Translations under genes and position numbers: made by a program
Shown: positions 20,152 through 20,208 of the stretch, piece after piece
Layout of the letters: each line of letters starts with the position of its first letter
Numbering within the stretch: position 1 is the stretch's first letter
The notes under the pieces: model-generated
What the model saw: the letters and a program-made list of their open reading frames with translations, nothing else
Databases searched by the model: none
Told to the model about the DNA's origin: nothing
NCBI GenBank assembly: GCA_019828545.1
Contig: JACVRA010000304.1
Location: forward strand, 1-20,208
Source: Paracamarosporium sp. OC-R06-R3
Lineage: Eukaryota > Ascomycota > Dothideomycetes > Pleosporales > Didymosphaeriaceae
Length of the DNA: 20,208 bases
Reading direction: 5' to 3'

Positions 20152-20208
20152 ATGGATCCGATTCAGGCTGCGATTAATGACATTGAATCGCTAGGACTAG
20201 GCGAAACT
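20152..20208 (+). CDS. Start of a probable pogo/Fot-type transposase (partial)
   Basis: The ATG at 20152 opens 19 codons that run off the window: MDPIQAAINDIESLGLGET. Fungal Tc1/mariner-superfamily (pogo/Fot1) transposases commonly begin with a segment of this kind, M-D/E-P-I-x-x-A-I-x-x-I-E-S-L followed by G-E, just before their helix-turn-helix DNA-binding domain. The fragment is too short to show any DDE or CENP-B domain, so the call rests on this start alone. GC-rich repeats lie just upstream. Another DNA-binding protein with a similar start remains possible. Confidence 0.5.
   Translation, partial: MDPIQAAINDIESLGLGET

Overview
The window is eukaryotic, and the gene structure points to a filamentous ascomycete (Pezizomycotina). 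Introns are mostly 48-91 nt with GT..AG ends and CTAAC/CTGAC-like branch sites. The gene families are typical of these fungi: a PTH11/rhodopsin-type membrane protein, a secretory lipase, an NRPS-like terminal reductase, a NACHT-ankyrin protein and a pogo/Fot-type transposase start. Homologous introns inside one gene resemble the introner-like elements known from Dothideomycetes, so that class is my best guess (inference).

The left third (about 1-6300) looks accessory and partly decayed. At the edge lies a G-rich inverted-repeat element (1-199) followed by more G/C-tract repeats (200-300). Next come a 3'-truncated rhodopsin-type gene (390-1054, minus), an apparently intact HSL-type alpha/beta hydrolase (1530-2607, minus), an internal fragment of a secretory lipase (about 3085-3530, plus), a thioester-reductase domain broken across three frames (3532-4841, plus), and a small unrecognised gene whose reading continues in another frame (5349-5850, plus). 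The mixture looks like the remains of a secondary-metabolism or secretion locus.

The middle (6640-16048) is core genome: a serine beta-lactamase-like hydrolase (6640-7994, plus), RNase P/MRP subunit Rpp1 (9136-8068, minus), the catalytic alpha subunit of protein kinase CK2 (9598-10826, plus, divergent from RPP1), and valyl-tRNA synthetase (12055-16048, plus). The last gene has an in-frame mitochondrial presequence ahead of a second ATG, and Gcn4/CPC1-type sites upstream. It has five introns; two long ones (160 and 169 nt) are copies of each other and a third (70 nt) looks like a shortened copy.

The right end is accessory again: a NACHT-ankyrin NLR-like protein (19767-16611, minus) and, running off the window, the first 19 codons of a probable pogo/Fot-type transposase (20152-20208, plus), preceded by short GC-rich direct repeats.

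Exon boundaries were set by eye from frame continuity, splice consensus and family expectation. No alignment or database search was run.
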